Below, in pieces: positions 1-11,589 of a stretch of 64,000 bases of DNA. A model generated the notes under the pieces. The model saw only the letters and a list, made by a program, of their open reading frames with translations. It ran no database searches and was not told the origin of the DNA. The position numbers were made by a program, and so were the translations under genes. The stretch lies in contig BSYO01000003.1 in the NCBI GenBank assembly GCA_033239525.1, positions 8,984,001 to 9,048,000 on the forward strand, in the 5' to 3' direction. Source of the DNA: Nepenthes gracilis. Its lineage: Eukaryota; Streptophyta; Magnoliopsida; Caryophyllales; Nepenthaceae. Position 1 is the stretch's first letter, and each line of letters starts with the position of its first letter.

Positions 1-730
1 TTGGACATCATCTGAATGCTAAAAATCTTTTTCATTTCTCTTCCTCCCTCCTCTCTGTGTGGCGCCATTGTGTTAAAAATCCTCTCAAATTTGCCCTAAA
101 AAATAACATTGACACATTTTATACTAATCTCAGCGTATGAGCACCCATCATATGTGCATTAGACATGATCTTTTTAGATAAGCCATACACAAGACCCCTT
201 AAGGTATACCCATTTTGTCTCAAATAAGCACATACGCCAATCAGGCACAGTTGCTTTTGATTTATTAAAAATTCTGCTTCAATCTTTCTCCTATCTCTTC
301 ATCCCTCCCCTATTTGTGCAATGCTCTTGTATTAAAAATAATCTCAAATCTATCCTTAAAATCACATCAAAACATTTTATACTCTCAAATTTGCCCTTCG
401 AGCGCACCCATTTTGTTTCAAATATATACATATGCCTATCAGGTACAATTGCTTCCGATTTATTGAAAATTTTTTGAATTTCTTTTTCTCTTCCTTCCTC
501 CTCTCTTGGTGCGACACCTTTATATTGAAAATATTCTCAAATTTGCCCAAAAAATCACATCAATACATATTATACTAATATCAGTGGAAGAACGCCTATT
601 ATGTGTGCATCAAGCATGACCCCTCTTAGCAAACCATGCACGAGCCCTTTTAGACACACCCATTTTATCTCAAACATATACGTGTACCTATCAGGCATAG
701 TTACTTTTAATTCGTTAAATGACTTTCACT
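1..730. repeat. Diverged tandem repeat, about 200-250 bp period
   Basis: The same succession of phrases recurs. A CCCATTTTGT/ATCTCAAA start is seen at 209, 407 and 659. It is followed by a CAATCAGG/TATCAGG..AGTTGCTTTTGATTTATT block, a pyrimidine-rich CTTCCTCC block, a CTCAAATTTGCC block and a CACATCAA..CATTTTATACT block. Spacings are 198 and 252 bases; the shorter unit lacks the ATGAGCACCCATCATATGTGCAT segment. The first unit starts outside the window. Units are roughly 75-85% alike by eye, so this is an old array. No coding potential was seen. Confidence 0.7.
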
Positions 731-941
731 TATACACCTTGCACGAATCTTGCATAAACCTTCAGTAAACTCCATCGTTCAAGCGACCATCGCATGAACA
801 TGACACAGCCCTTGCCTGAATATTTTACTCGAGCATATCTTGTGCAAACATTGCACATCCCTCAAATAAGTCGTCCATTGCATATAGGAGTCACAGGGAA
901 ATAATCTGAAAATTCAATACTATTAGGTTAAGCCTAAGGGT

Positions 942-1589
942 GTGACGACAACATTGTTGGCCCAAGTCACAGCGCTGGCGCTTGTGCAGCATGCGGTGGT
1001 TAATTCAACGTGCAAGGACGGAAGTCTTTTACTTTTGATGGCAATGTAAAGCATTGCTGTAGCTGTGGCAATCATTGGTGGATTGATCACAGCCATTCTT
1101 CAGGATGCAGATAAGGTATATAACTCATCATTATCCATTATGGCACTAGATTTTCAAAATTACTAAGTTGTTTCCCTAATGCTATTGATAGTGAATTGGA
1201 TAAATTCTTAAATAGCTTATTTAGATTGTAATGGTTTTGATAAATTACTAAGCTGTTTTACTTGATTTTCTTGATGCAGTTGGATCTTATACCAGTTATC
1301 TAAAAAGTGGAAAGAACTGGTAGAGAAGGCCCGTGCTAAACAGCTTCAGCCGTGCCAATACAATTCAGGTTTGTCCTCTTTGTTCCGCTCTGTGCATGTC
1401 TGTGTGTTTAACAGCACATCTGAAATACAGATCGAATTTTTATAGCAAAAATTGTAACCTTTGATTGATGTGCATGCAGGAACTTTTACACTGTCCAATT
1501 CAGGCATGTATGGAGTGGATAGATTTAGTGCTGTTCTGCCTCCAGGACAAGTGACTAATGCAGGACTGATGTTCTACTTAGAAATTTAG
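942..1589 (+). pseudogene. Unidentified gene fragment, three exon-like pieces
   Basis: From 942 to 1115 there is an open stretch of 58 codons with one internal TAA (codon 36). It encodes a hydrophobic segment rich in Ala, Val and Ile (SIAVAVAIIGGLITAIL) that could span a membrane. It ends at a good donor, AAG|GTATAT at 1116. A pyrimidine-rich stretch and an acceptor, GATGCAG, lie at 1273-1279. In phase 0 the next exon stops after seven codons, while another frame stays open with a basic helical stretch (KKWKELVEKARAK). A third open piece runs from about 1481 to the TAG at 1587-1589. The family was not recognised. The splice-like borders suggest a host gene rather than a transposon, but the stop and frame loss suggest it is dead. 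It sits just upstream of the LINE. Confidence 0.35.
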
Positions 1590-1912
1590 TAATAATCTGG
1601 TCATTATTGTTCACTGAACAATCCAATTTTACTTAGCTATGTATATGTACAACTTGATTGATTGGATTCCATACTTGAACGCTAGTGTTGAGACCATTTG
1701 AAATGGAACGCACCAGCAGTATGCTGTGCGATAAGGTACTCAGACTCTCTAAAGGCAAGCAAATCTGGGAAAATAAAATTGTCAGTGCCACTTACTCTTA
1801 CACTTTCTTGTTGGTGCGCCAAGGCACAAACACATAAAATACTAGATATAAATGAACTCTCCCCTGAACATGCACGCCTACAAAATCTGCCAATTAGTCA
1901 GATAAATCACTG
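1590..1912. other. Intergenic, no feature
   Basis: An open frame of about 70 codons lies here, but its composition resembles no known family and it runs directly into the LINE without a plausible start context. I see nothing else in this stretch. Confidence 0.5.
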
Positions 1913-2860
1913 ATGAGTCTTAATCTCCCCAAAATTCTCATCGATGTCATTTTGAGCTGCATTTCCAGCTCCTCCTTTGCAGTTCTTTTCAACGGCAAAG
2001 CCACGGAATCCTTCAACCCTACTTGTGGACCTAGACAAGGGAACCCACTATCTCCCTACCTTTTTCCCATTTGCATTGAGCACCTATCACACATGATTAA
2101 TCCGAAAGTTAAAAGGGCACCCGGAAGGCTATCAAGGCCGGGAGGGGAAGCCCCTCTGCCCACCTATTGTTTGCTGATAACCTTCACTTCTCTGAAGCTA
2201 GCAAAAACGAGATGTTTTCTGACTAATGAGATTCCGAATAGATTCTGCCTGGCCTCTGATGAACGCTTTAACGGGCAGAAATCTGAAATCTACATTTCTC
2301 CACATGTTGACAGGAAAATGGCCAGGAGATTCAGGGTATCAGCAGCTTCAAACCTGTCGAAGACCATGGTAAATATCTGGGCTGCAGGATTGGCCATGGC
2401 AGATTTCTCAAGGCTCACATTAAGGATGTGGTGGGAAAGGTCATTGCACGGCTTGGAGATCGTAAGACCAAACATCTCTCAACCGCGGGTCATGCTACTC
2501 TTATTCAAGTGACGACCTGGGTCATTCCTAGCTACTTCATGCAAACCCATTTACTTTCTAAAGGTACGTGCAACCACCTAGACCAGCTCAATAGGAACTT
2601 CCTTTGGGGAGATGGGAAATCTCATCTAGTAAACTGAGAGGAAATCTGCCAATCAAAAGAAAAGGGAGGTTTGGGTTTATGGAAGGCCAGAGACAATAAC
2701 CCAGCTCTGATAGGAAAGCTAGGGTGGCAGCTTCTATAGGGAGAATGAGGGGCTCAAGTCTTCAAGCGTAAATACATGGGCTCCTCGGACTTCTTATCAG
2801 TCACCCCGAAACCCAGAATGACAAGTACATGGCACAGCATCCTCAAATCAAGGCAGCTTG
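1913..2860 (+). pseudogene. LINE (non-LTR retrotransposon) reverse transcriptase, 5' part
   Basis: The translation from 1913 carries the typical plant LINE reverse transcriptase block: GPRQGNPLSPYLFPICIEHL, where active copies have the G-RQGDPLSPYLF type. The catalytic box follows at 2170-2181 in a shifted frame as F-A-D-N, where active enzymes have F-A-D-D, so the second metal-binding aspartate is lost. Frameshifts occur near 2160 and between 2430 and 2510, after which the thumb region (VTTWVIPSYFMQTHLLSKG, NRNFLWGDG) is readable. The copy is 5' truncated, as LINEs usually are; no endonuclease domain is present. It is cut at 2860 by a solo LTR and resumes at 5688. It is certainly non-functional. 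Confidence 0.9.
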
Positions 2861-3473
2861 TGTAACAACCCAAATTTTGTAAAATCTAAAAAGGGTTAGT
2901 AATCGGGTTCGGGTCTGGTCAACGCAGGCTGACCGAAAAATTGTTAAAAGGGAGATCGGATGTCAAAGGAAAATGTTTTCCTTCATCAAATCCGGTCAAC
3001 GCAAAGTTGACCGGAAATGGTAAAGGAAATCCGGACTTCCTTGGAAGTCCGGTTATCTCGGGACATGTTGCTTTCATCAATTCGGTCAACGCAATGTTGA
3101 TCGGAAATTTAAGTCATAGCGGAATGCGAGGCGGATTGGGCCTTAGTAAATGAGCTCGGATGTCGAGTGAAATCGCGTGCGAATTGTGAAAGCAGCCCAG
3201 ATTCAAACGCGCCTAACACTCCGCTGAATTTACGAAAATGCACTCCGGCATTTGATGAATCTCAAATTACAGAAATGCCCTTCGGCATTTAGACGTTCAA
3301 AATTGAGCAGTTTTCTTTGGCCTTTGTTAGGCGAGATGTATGGGAAAGAGCACTTTTAATGACTTAGTTCACAATGCATTTTGGAAAATAAAATTACGAT
3401 GGGAAAGGTAAAAATTATTTATAAAGTATGGAAAGTAGGGAAAGATGATAAATGAGGGCCTCCAAAACCTAGG

Positions 3474-3485
3474 ACTATAAATAAG
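3474..3485 (+). promoter_or_regulatory. Putative TATA box of the solo LTR
   Basis: ACTATAAATAAG lies about 610 bases inside the LTR and is the best TATA match in it. It is the expected U3/R promoter of the retrotransposon. Inferred from position and sequence only. Confidence 0.5.
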
Positions 3486-3779
3486 AGCCTTAGGGTCAAG
3501 AATAAGGCACCACTAGAAAACTCTCAGGAAGTAGAAGGCTGAAACTCTAAGGAGAAGTAGTGAAGAACTTCAGGCAAGATACTCACCTCTATTTCAAAAA
3601 TGCATGTCTTATTTATGTTGCTATGAAATTGTATGAAATTCTGTATGCTTTTACTGCTCACACTAAATTGCATGTTTAAATGAAATTCTGTTATGCATGA
3701 TTTTGAGATATTCTGTCTATATTCTGGCAAAGTCAATCTTCGAAATGTAAGATAAATGAACTTCGGTGTCCTTACAGAA

Positions 3780-4810
3780 AACGAAAATGCACTCTGGCCT
3801 TTAATGAACTAAGCACTCCGTCCACTGTAAAGATGCACTCCGGCTTTAATAAATTGTGCATTCCGTCCACTGTGAAAATGCACTCCGGCCCTTAATGAAT
3901 TTAGTGCTCCGTCCATTGTGAAAAAAAAAAAAAAATATTCCGGCTCTTGCATTATAAAAAGACCTCCGTCATTTGTACTCTGTCCACTCCGCCTTTTCTT
4001 AAAACGGTCTCCGGAAATTTAACGTAAAAAGGTCTCCGGAAGTTTTTACGGAAAAAGGTCTCCGGCAATTTGACGAAAAAGGGTCTCCGGAAATTTAACG
4101 TAAAAAGGTCTCCGGAAGTTTTTACGGAAAAAGGTCTCCGGAGATTTTAACGTAAAAAGGTCTCCGGCAAATTCTTAAAGTTTCACCTCCGGCAATTTCT
4201 TACTGTTCGCTAAAAGACCTCCGAAAAATGTTTACTGTTTCTCTGAATTATATGAAAAGACCTCCGGCAAATTTCAACGGTTTCGTTGAATTAAAAGACC
4301 TCCGGCAATTTCACTGTGCTCTGAAATGATCTCCGGCTTTTGAGCCGAATTTCAAAAGAGTACTCCGGCATTTGAAACCAAATTTGTACGGAAAGCCTCC
4401 GGCAATTGACACCCGAAATTCAGAAATTGCTCTCCGGAAATTAAGTTCAATTTGGGAATTGCTCTCCGGCAATTAAGTCCCGAATTTCGGAAATTGCTCT
4501 CCGGCAATTGAGTCCCGAATTTTAATTTGCTCTCGGTATTTGAGCCCGAATTTGTAATTGCTCTCCGGCAATTAAGTCCGTGAATTCAGAAATTTGCTCT
4601 CCGGCAATTGAGTTCCGGAATTCCAGAAATGCCCTTCGGCATTGAAACTCCGAATTTTAAAAGGGCACTCCGGTATTTTTATCCAACTTTTGCATAAAAT
4701 AAATTCCGGATTATGCATGAAAGAATCTCCGACTTCTGCATGAAATAACCTCCGATTCTTTGCATGAAATGATCTCCGGCTTCGTATGAAACAAACTCCG
4801 GCTTTTGATA
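3780..4810 (+). repeat. Degenerate short tandem array with TCCGG core, inside the solo LTR
   Basis: About 26 TCCGG cores occur in roughly 1 kb, spaced mostly 25-60 bases apart. They start with GCACTCCGGC..TTAATGAA units of about 56 bases, then AAAAAGGTCTCCGG units of about 30 bases (4005-4165), then GCTCTCCGGCAATT units of about 45 bases (4430-4610). Several neighbouring cores have lost a base (TCCGT, TCCGA). The array lies downstream of the TATA box and so within the would-be transcript leader. Confidence 0.85.
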
Positions 4811-5687
4811 TTATGATAGGGACTTCAATTATGAAGTTAAAGAACAAATATTATATGAATAAGGAAAATACATGAATTATGGACAGCAAGTGGAACTCTT
4901 TCGACTTTTGATATTTGATGAATGGCCAATAAGAACATGAACCAAGAACCGAGTTTCCTTTAAGCTTGCTGTTAAAGAATGGATGAAGGATATAGGAGTG
5001 ACACTCGAGGATGCCTCCTGGGCCACGGGAGGGAACCTTTTGGTGGCACAAGGACTTCTGGCCCCGTATGTCGGGTTAAAGGCATGACCTCCCGCCCCGG
5101 GGAGTATAATGAGGGGATATGGCTTTAGGTTGTGGGGTTACACACAACCCGTCCTCGATGTTGTCCGCTCCAGTCCGGTCCCTAAAGATGTTATAAATTC
5201 TGAACGATTTTGATGAATTTTCTAAGATAAGATAAAGAGAATAAGAACTGAAGAAAGATGATATGACAACTGTTATTATACTATGCTTATGAATGTATAT
5301 TTTTGCTTATATGAATGTTGTTTTCTGCATGTGAGTATCCTGCTGGGCTTGGTAAGCTCACTCTTGTTACTTTTCAGATGACGATAAACTCATGGATGAT
5401 GAAGCTGAGTAGGGCTTTACGGTTAAGTTAGTTGGAGCTGAGCTGAAGAGTTTTGATTTGTTCTGTCTAATATTTCGAGAGACTTTTGTATTTTATTTTC
5501 CGCTGTTTTTGATTATTAGATGTTTCCGTTAAACTTTTGGAAGTAATGAATGGTAATTATTATAGTATGCATCTCAGTGTTGTTTTAAAAAAAAAAAATT
5601 TATGTCCACCTATTTAATTAATGTTAAGGTTCGGGTTATGTTTGACGACGAATTTTGGGTGGTAAAAAGTCGGGTCGTCACAGCTTG

Positions 5688-6590
5688 TCTAAGGGGAACC
5701 AAGTGGTCCATCAGTAATGGACAGAAAGCTTAGTTTTGGAAGGATATTTGGCTTGGGGACAAGCCACTCATGTGCAAAGCCATCTTCTGTGTCTCGGAGC
5801 TCCAAATCAATCTCCCAGTGACACCTTTGCATTACCGAACAGGAGCTGGAACTGACCTCTGATCGAGGACAAGTTGCCAAATGAGTTATGTCTTAGTCTT
5901 AGATCCTTTCCCTGGAAGTTCAGAAGCAATATTGAAGATAGAGTCATCTGGAATGGCAGCTCTGGAATGTACAAAATCAAGGAGGCTAATGACTTCCTCC
6001 AGGGCTAGGGCCGGAGAGCTGAGAGGTGGTGGCAGAGAATGTGACAACTTAGATTCCCACCGAAATGCCATTTCTACATTTGACTCACTTGGAAAAACAA
6101 ACTTCTCACAATTGATCAAAGGCGTCACAGGAACATGTGTGAGTCCGACAAACGCCACAAATGCAACAAGATTGAAACAATAGCTCACATACTCAAGGAC
6201 TGTGTTAACGCTTATCTTCTCTGGAAGGAGGTCCTTGGCTGGAGATACTGCAGAAGCATCCACTCCACACCTATCAATTCCTGGATTAAGGAGGTCCTCT
6301 TGAGCAATGATAGGGAGATTGAATCCTGCATGATTTTGGCAACTCCATGGCTCCTGTGGACATGGAGAAATGCAACTGCAATGAGCGCAAAATTTAGGGA
6401 GGAGGATTGTACTATCAAACAAGTTGCATATCATATCTGGGCTACCAATTTCAACTCTACAAGTCACCTCAGCTAACTCCTCCAGACCAACCTCAAGAGA
6501 GAAAGGAACGCAGTTTGGACTGCCCCTCGGCCCACTGGTACAAAGTCAACACGGATGCTAGTTGTGATAGATAGAGTGACGTCGGGAAGG
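5688..6590 (+). pseudogene. LINE, 3' part: zinc-binding domain and start of RNase H
   Basis: This continues the LINE interrupted at 2860. Readable pieces are KWSISNG and FWKDIWLGDKPLM near 5700-5770, which typify the region after plant LINE reverse transcriptase. A zinc-binding reverse transcriptase domain follows (ETIAHILKDCVNAYLLWKE, about 6165-6235), with its His and Cys ligands partly kept. The start of an RNase H domain (KVNTDASCD, about 6543-6569) comes last. A stop follows at once and recognisable LINE sequence ends near 6590, where a gypsy element begins. Frames shift at least three times. The long minus-strand open frame over 5886-6467 is antisense to this domain and not a gene. Confidence 0.85.
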
Positions 6591-8029
6591 GGAAATAAGG
6601 GAAGGAAAAAGAAGAGATTGGGAAAAAATAAAGAAACAAGCAACAAGACAAAAAAGTAAAGAAATAAAAATTACCAGAGAGAAGGAAATTAAAATCATTC
6701 AATATCAATTCAACTCATCAAAATACCCTTCTAATTATAGAGTTAGGGCCTTTATATAAATGAACACTATTCCTAAATTAATTAAAAAATAAATATAATT
6801 TTCAAAGCAACACATCTCAAAATAAGAAAATAATGTAATATAATTTTCTAAATTCAAATAAAATAAGATTAACATTAAAATAAAATAAAATCTCTTAATA
6901 AAATAAAATCTCTTAAATAACATCAAATCAAAATCAAATAAAATAAAATTAAATTCAAATCAAATAAAATCTCTTTTAATTTTGGAATGTCCGAAATATC
7001 TGCATCAAATCTCTTGATGCGGCTAGGATTAGATCCTATCGAGTAAAACCTCATTCGTTAATCCCTTAACTATAGATTGAGTGGTTGAGCAAGCCTTCAC
7101 TAACGCCTGTAGACATGTGTGAGCGGGGATTGAAATCTAATAGAATCACCAACTCTTCTGGAGTGAGAAGAACTCGGACCTAAAGATGGGCGATCCAACT
7201 GACTCTTACAGAACTCTAAAATATTTGGATCTAACTGTCAGAGTGTCTATCTAAAAATCCAAGTATTCTCGGACTCTTGTTGGCCAACCTAGCGAACAAG
7301 AAAGCGCTGAATCATTCCATCTATGATAAATATTATTTGCTCATCTAAACTAACATCAAGTTTATCTTTGTGAACCTATAGGGTGGAGAATTATGTAGGA
7401 GTGGGTGAAGGTTCAATATGTAGTGCATCTAGAGGGACTTCAAATGGATCACCTGATAAATTGAAACTATATTTGTAAGCAATTAAATTTTCAATATTGA
7501 AAGTATTATGAAAATCAATATGAGATAGAATATCAATAATATAAGTATTTATTCTAATCCGCTATAAAACTTTAAATGAATTATCACTACGGACCTGCAT
7601 TTTAGAAACGAGTCTATGTGGGCATTGCTTTGGCCTAATTCGAACCATAATATAACCCGAACATTAAATTTAACATGTCTTTCACGCACATCAGTTCAAA
7701 ATTTAGATAATCATTACTTATTTTTAGTTAGTTATTAATCTCGATATATAAGTCATGAAGATATTGTACAAAAGTTTTGGCTAACATGAATACACTAGCA
7801 TGCGAAGATATCAAGATAAAGTCTAAAGGTTTGCAAGGTTTATAGTCATGCACAACCTTAAATGAGCTTATATCTTAGATCTATTTGTAGAGCTATTATA
7901 TACAAATTGAGCTAGTTCCAATTCCTAATATTTTTTTAAACCAAACATCTTAATAAGTTTTCTAAATTTCAATTAACAATTTCAATTTGACTATTTGATT
8001 GAGGGTGGTAAGCAGTGAAAAACTTTAAT

Positions 8030-8470
8030 TTGGTACCATATATTATAGAGTCCTCCAAAAGTAACTGACAAAACAAATATTCCTATTAAATATAATAATT
8101 TTAGGAAAATCATATAACTTGATAATTTCAACAAAGTAAAGTCTAACAACTCGAGAAGTGTCAATAGTTTTACTATAATAAATGAAATGAACCATTTTAA
8201 AAAAATGACCCATAACAAAAATGGACTCACGCTTCTTAAGGGTACACGGGAGTTTTAATATAAAATCCATACTTACGTCTTACCAAATGGCAACTAGGTA
8301 TAGATAGAGGGGTATAGAAGCCAATATTTTACTTTTTATGCTTCATCAATTGGCATGTTTGACGAGTACTAACGATTTTAGTCATATTTTTCTTTAAATT
8401 AGGCTAATAAAATTGTCCTTTAACCTCCTTTATTATCTCATCACGTCCAAAATGGCTAGATAGACCGCCA
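8030..8470 (-). pseudogene. Gypsy integrase remnant (element E)
   Basis: The minus frames give MDFILKLPCTLKKRESIFV then a changed frame of FSKMAHF type, a RVVRLYFVEIIKLYDFPK helix and the region before a GTxL..S type motif. These correspond to the catalytic core of gypsy integrase (the D-F-I-x-x-L-P opening), which in a live element joins cDNA to the host chromosome. The frame is broken, and the zinc-binding N-terminal part upstream (8350-8470) is barely readable. Confidence 0.75.
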
Positions 8471-9039
8471 GCATGAATATCTTAGATTATGAAATCTCGA
8501 ATAGATATATTAAAGATACAAAGTTTATTGACAGAAAATAAATATCCATCATGAATATGAAAACTCTTTGTAGTGTCCAATCATTTGTTCTGTAAAGCCA
8601 AAAAAATTTTGCTAAAATTAGAACAATACTCATATTCTTCCTTAAGTCTTTCAAATCTATTAATTTTAACTTGAATGACAGATTTTAAGGACAATCAACA
8701 ATTTAAGGCATCGGCCGATTGATTCTTGACTTTTTTCATGTATTTAAATATTTAACCCTTCGAGCATGCCTATGATTCAATTTATTGTGAGAGTTAAGAC
8801 AATAAAGAGTTTCATAATCAGATTAAAGGGCAAACTCCTAACAGCATTAATAACGTAAGGCACTAACAAATGGATTTGGGTTTAGGTCAATCAATGATTG
8901 TTTGGATCTTTGCAGGGTCAATAGATACACCGTTGGAAAAAAACGATGAAACCTAGAAAAATTATACTTATTAAGCTTGACAAACAAACTCTCTTTTCTA
9001 AGAGTAAGGTAAATTTGTGTGAAATGATCTAAGTATTAT

Positions 9040-9500
9040 TCCTTAGTTTTACCATACATAAGGATATTATCAGAATAGACATCTAGAAATTGCCCCATAA
9101 AAGGCCGTAAAACTTGGGTTATGACCCTCACGAAGGTACTGGGTACATTAAATATCCTAAAAGGCATGACCAACCTTTCATAAAGGCCGTCCTTTGTCTT
9201 GAGAGTTGTTTTCTACTCATCTCTTAAAAGAATTCTGATCTAGTGATAAGGCACTCTTTAAATCTATTTTAGAGAAGATTTTGACACCCACCAGTACATC
9301 TAACATGTTACCAAGCCTGGGGATGAAAAAAAGATATTTCACAATGATTTTATTGATAGATTTACTATCCACACACATTTTCCACGATCCAACATTCTTA
9401 GGTGTCAAGAGAGCGAACACCGCATATGGACTCAGGTTCTCTCGAACGAATCTCTTATAAAGGATTTCCTTAACTTGCCTCTAGAGCTCAACATGTTGAG
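9040..9500 (-). pseudogene. Gypsy reverse transcriptase remnant (element E)
   Basis: A minus-strand stretch at 9217-9420 reads FALLTPKNVGSWKMCVDSKS, then INKIIVKYLFFIPRLGNMLD and KIFSKIDLKS, the classic gypsy palm/fingers segment. The catalytic box at 9066-9077 reads Y-S-D-N where active enzymes have Y/F-x-D-D, so the second catalytic aspartate is lost. The sequence after DLKS is frameshifted. The copy cannot be active. Confidence 0.88.
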
Positions 9501-9699
9501 TGAGATTCATCTTATAATAAGGTAGATTTGGGAGAGATGTACTCGAAATAAAATTAATAACATGTTGATTGTCACGTAAAGGTTGTAAGTGATTGAGGAG
9601 GTCACCGGAAAAGGCATCTTAAAAGTTTCAGGGGACCTAATGGGCCTCATTGGGTATCAATATAAAAGAATCTGAAAGAATTTTGAAAATAATAACAGT

Positions 9700-10237
9700 A
9701 AATACAACAGATTCGTCTATAATTACAAACACTGTAGAGCTAATGATATGTAATTCCTCTATCACTACCATAGCCTTTTCTTTATTGTGAGTCAAAAGTT
9801 CTTGAGATAAAGGATAGAGATGGATTTTTTTCCATTATGAACAAAAAACAAGAGTTGGAACAATCTTAAATTGTTGCATTCAAATCGTATAATCAAAGTC
9901 GCCCTAGAACGAAATTACGTACATCCATTGGAATAACATTACACCAAATATGATCTTTCTACTCTAAGAATTAAATGGATACAAGACAACGTTCCTTAAC
10001 GACTATATAAGATATGTCAGTCTACAAGACACTGTATGGATTAGGGTATGAAACAACTTTAAACCCCAAACAAGAAATAATATTAGCCAAGATAGTATTG
10101 ATGCATCTTTTGCTATCCACAATGATCTTACAAGTCTTATCATTTATTTTAATATAAGTGTGAAAGATAATATGACAACGGTAATCATTAACCTCTTTGG
10201 ATTGAATCAAAGTATATTGTACAACAACCCAAAACAA
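9700..10237 (-). pseudogene. Gypsy aspartic protease remnant (element E)
   Basis: The minus frame 10022-10237 reads CHIIFHTYIKINDKTCKIIV, then DSKRCINTILANIISCLGFK. This matches the flap and active-site region of gypsy protease, but the D-S/T-G triad is D-S-K here. Further left, a frame with WCNVIPMDV and FVLGRL corresponds to the conserved end of the protease domain. Stops separate the two parts. Confidence 0.75.
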
Positions 10238-10749
10238 TGCATTGGGGGAGGAAGAACGGGAACTTCAATTAGAGGAAACAGTGCTGATGTAACCAACAAA
10301 GATGCCAACATCATTACCATCCAAGTCATCTAAATTTTTTAACTTAGGTTCATACACTTATTTTTTAAGAGATTTCTCGTTTATTCCATCTTATCCTTCA
10401 ATAAGTAAGGTTTTATTCGGGCATATCAAAAAAATATATATCCAAAACATTCACAGTTAAAGCACTATAATTAAGAATTTATTCTTGAAATTCCAATATC
10501 CCTTCCTCTAGTTTTCTTCGTGGGAGGAATTGTTGATGGAGGATGTCCTTAAGATAGACTTGGAATATGTGGTGGAAGTATTCTATGTTGATGAACGATT
10601 GTCGCCATGTTTTCCATACGGTGCTCTAATAACTAATTCATTGTCTCGAACCAAATTATACACGTGGCCAAGAGTAATAACTTCTCGAATAACAAGCACT
10701 TTCCTAAAGTCCTCATATAGTCCTTATCAAAATCTTCTTAGCTTATGAC

Positions 10750-11260
10750 CTCATCATCAATGATGTGACAGATCATTCAAAAATTATCAAATTGAGTTAC
10801 ATACTCAATTACAGACTGATTACCCAATCGAAGGATATTTTATTAGTCTAGTAAGTTGCTACTTTATGAGCAAGCCAAATATTTAACTTAAAGGCGTCGT
10901 TTTATCTCAATCCAACTCTTAATAGAGGCTGCTTGACACCTAATAAGAAGTGGCCAAATAGTGGTAACTCAATTGTCAGCATTTGTTAATTGATGTCTTA
11001 TTTCTGTAGTGATAATTCAATTGGTTAGATCCAAATTTGTCTAACAAGTAGTGGCCAGGTTAGCTTAAATAACCATTATATGATTTTATAATTGCTATTG
11101 ATTGGTAACTAATTGAACTAACTATTGAATTAGAGTTTCGAACTGACTAGAATCTATGATTAGGTCAGAGATGTTATGAAAATAATATGACCACTTTTTA
11201 AGTGTATACAACACAAATATAACTAACAGGTTAAGATCAATAAACAATTAAGGCAATTAA
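10750..11260 (-). pseudogene. Probable gypsy gag remnant (element E)
   Basis: This lies in the expected gag position, between the protease and the presumed 5' LTR of the minus-strand element. Frames are heavily broken. The assignment rests on order more than on motifs. Confidence 0.35.
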
Positions 11261-11589
11261 AAGACTGTATAAATGCAGCCTATATTTATCTACTTATTTT
11301 TTGGGAGAATTTATATGGTTCAAATAATGTAGATAGAATTGCTAATTTATTGAAATAATAAAACAAGCATCAATTACAATGTGATTATATATTTACTAAA
11401 AATGTAGTTATAGGAGGTAAAATAGATAAGAGAGAAGAGTCTTTTTTATAAGGAATAAAATAGTTTTCTTAGATAAAACTAAACACTATTAAAGAAAAAT
11501 AAAATTAACCTAAAATAAAATAGAATAAATGTATCTGGATATCAAGCAAGATAATCTGAACCGATTGTAAGATGTGACCTTGTATGATG

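Larger units (their letters stand above)
2861..5682 (+). mobile_element. Solo LTR, 2822 bp, probably Ty3/gypsy, inserted in the LINE
   Basis: The element begins TGTAACAACCC and ends GGGTCGTCACA, imperfect inverted ends of the TG..CA type common in plant gypsy LTRs. It is flanked by an exact 5-bp target duplication GCTTG (2856-2860 and 5683-5687). The LINE coding sequence resumes directly after the second copy. No gag-pol region lies inside, so this is a solo LTR left by LTR-LTR recombination. A TATA-like ACTATAAATAAG lies at 3474-3485, so the U3 region would be about 640 bp and the transcribed R/U5 part about 2.2 kb. Orientation is inferred from this TATA box. Confidence 0.92.

Noticed and set aside
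1698..1912. 71-codon plus open frame before the LINE
   Set aside because: No family motif, unusual composition, and it is not continuous with the LINE frame.
3780..4810. Regularly spaced TCCGG repeats as a possible CRISPR-like array
   Set aside because: The repeats are short, degenerate and unevenly spaced, the DNA is plant nuclear and the array lies inside an LTR.
5886..6467. 193-codon minus-strand open frame
   Set aside because: It is antisense to the LINE zinc-binding/RNase H region, whose plus-strand frames carry the recognisable motifs.
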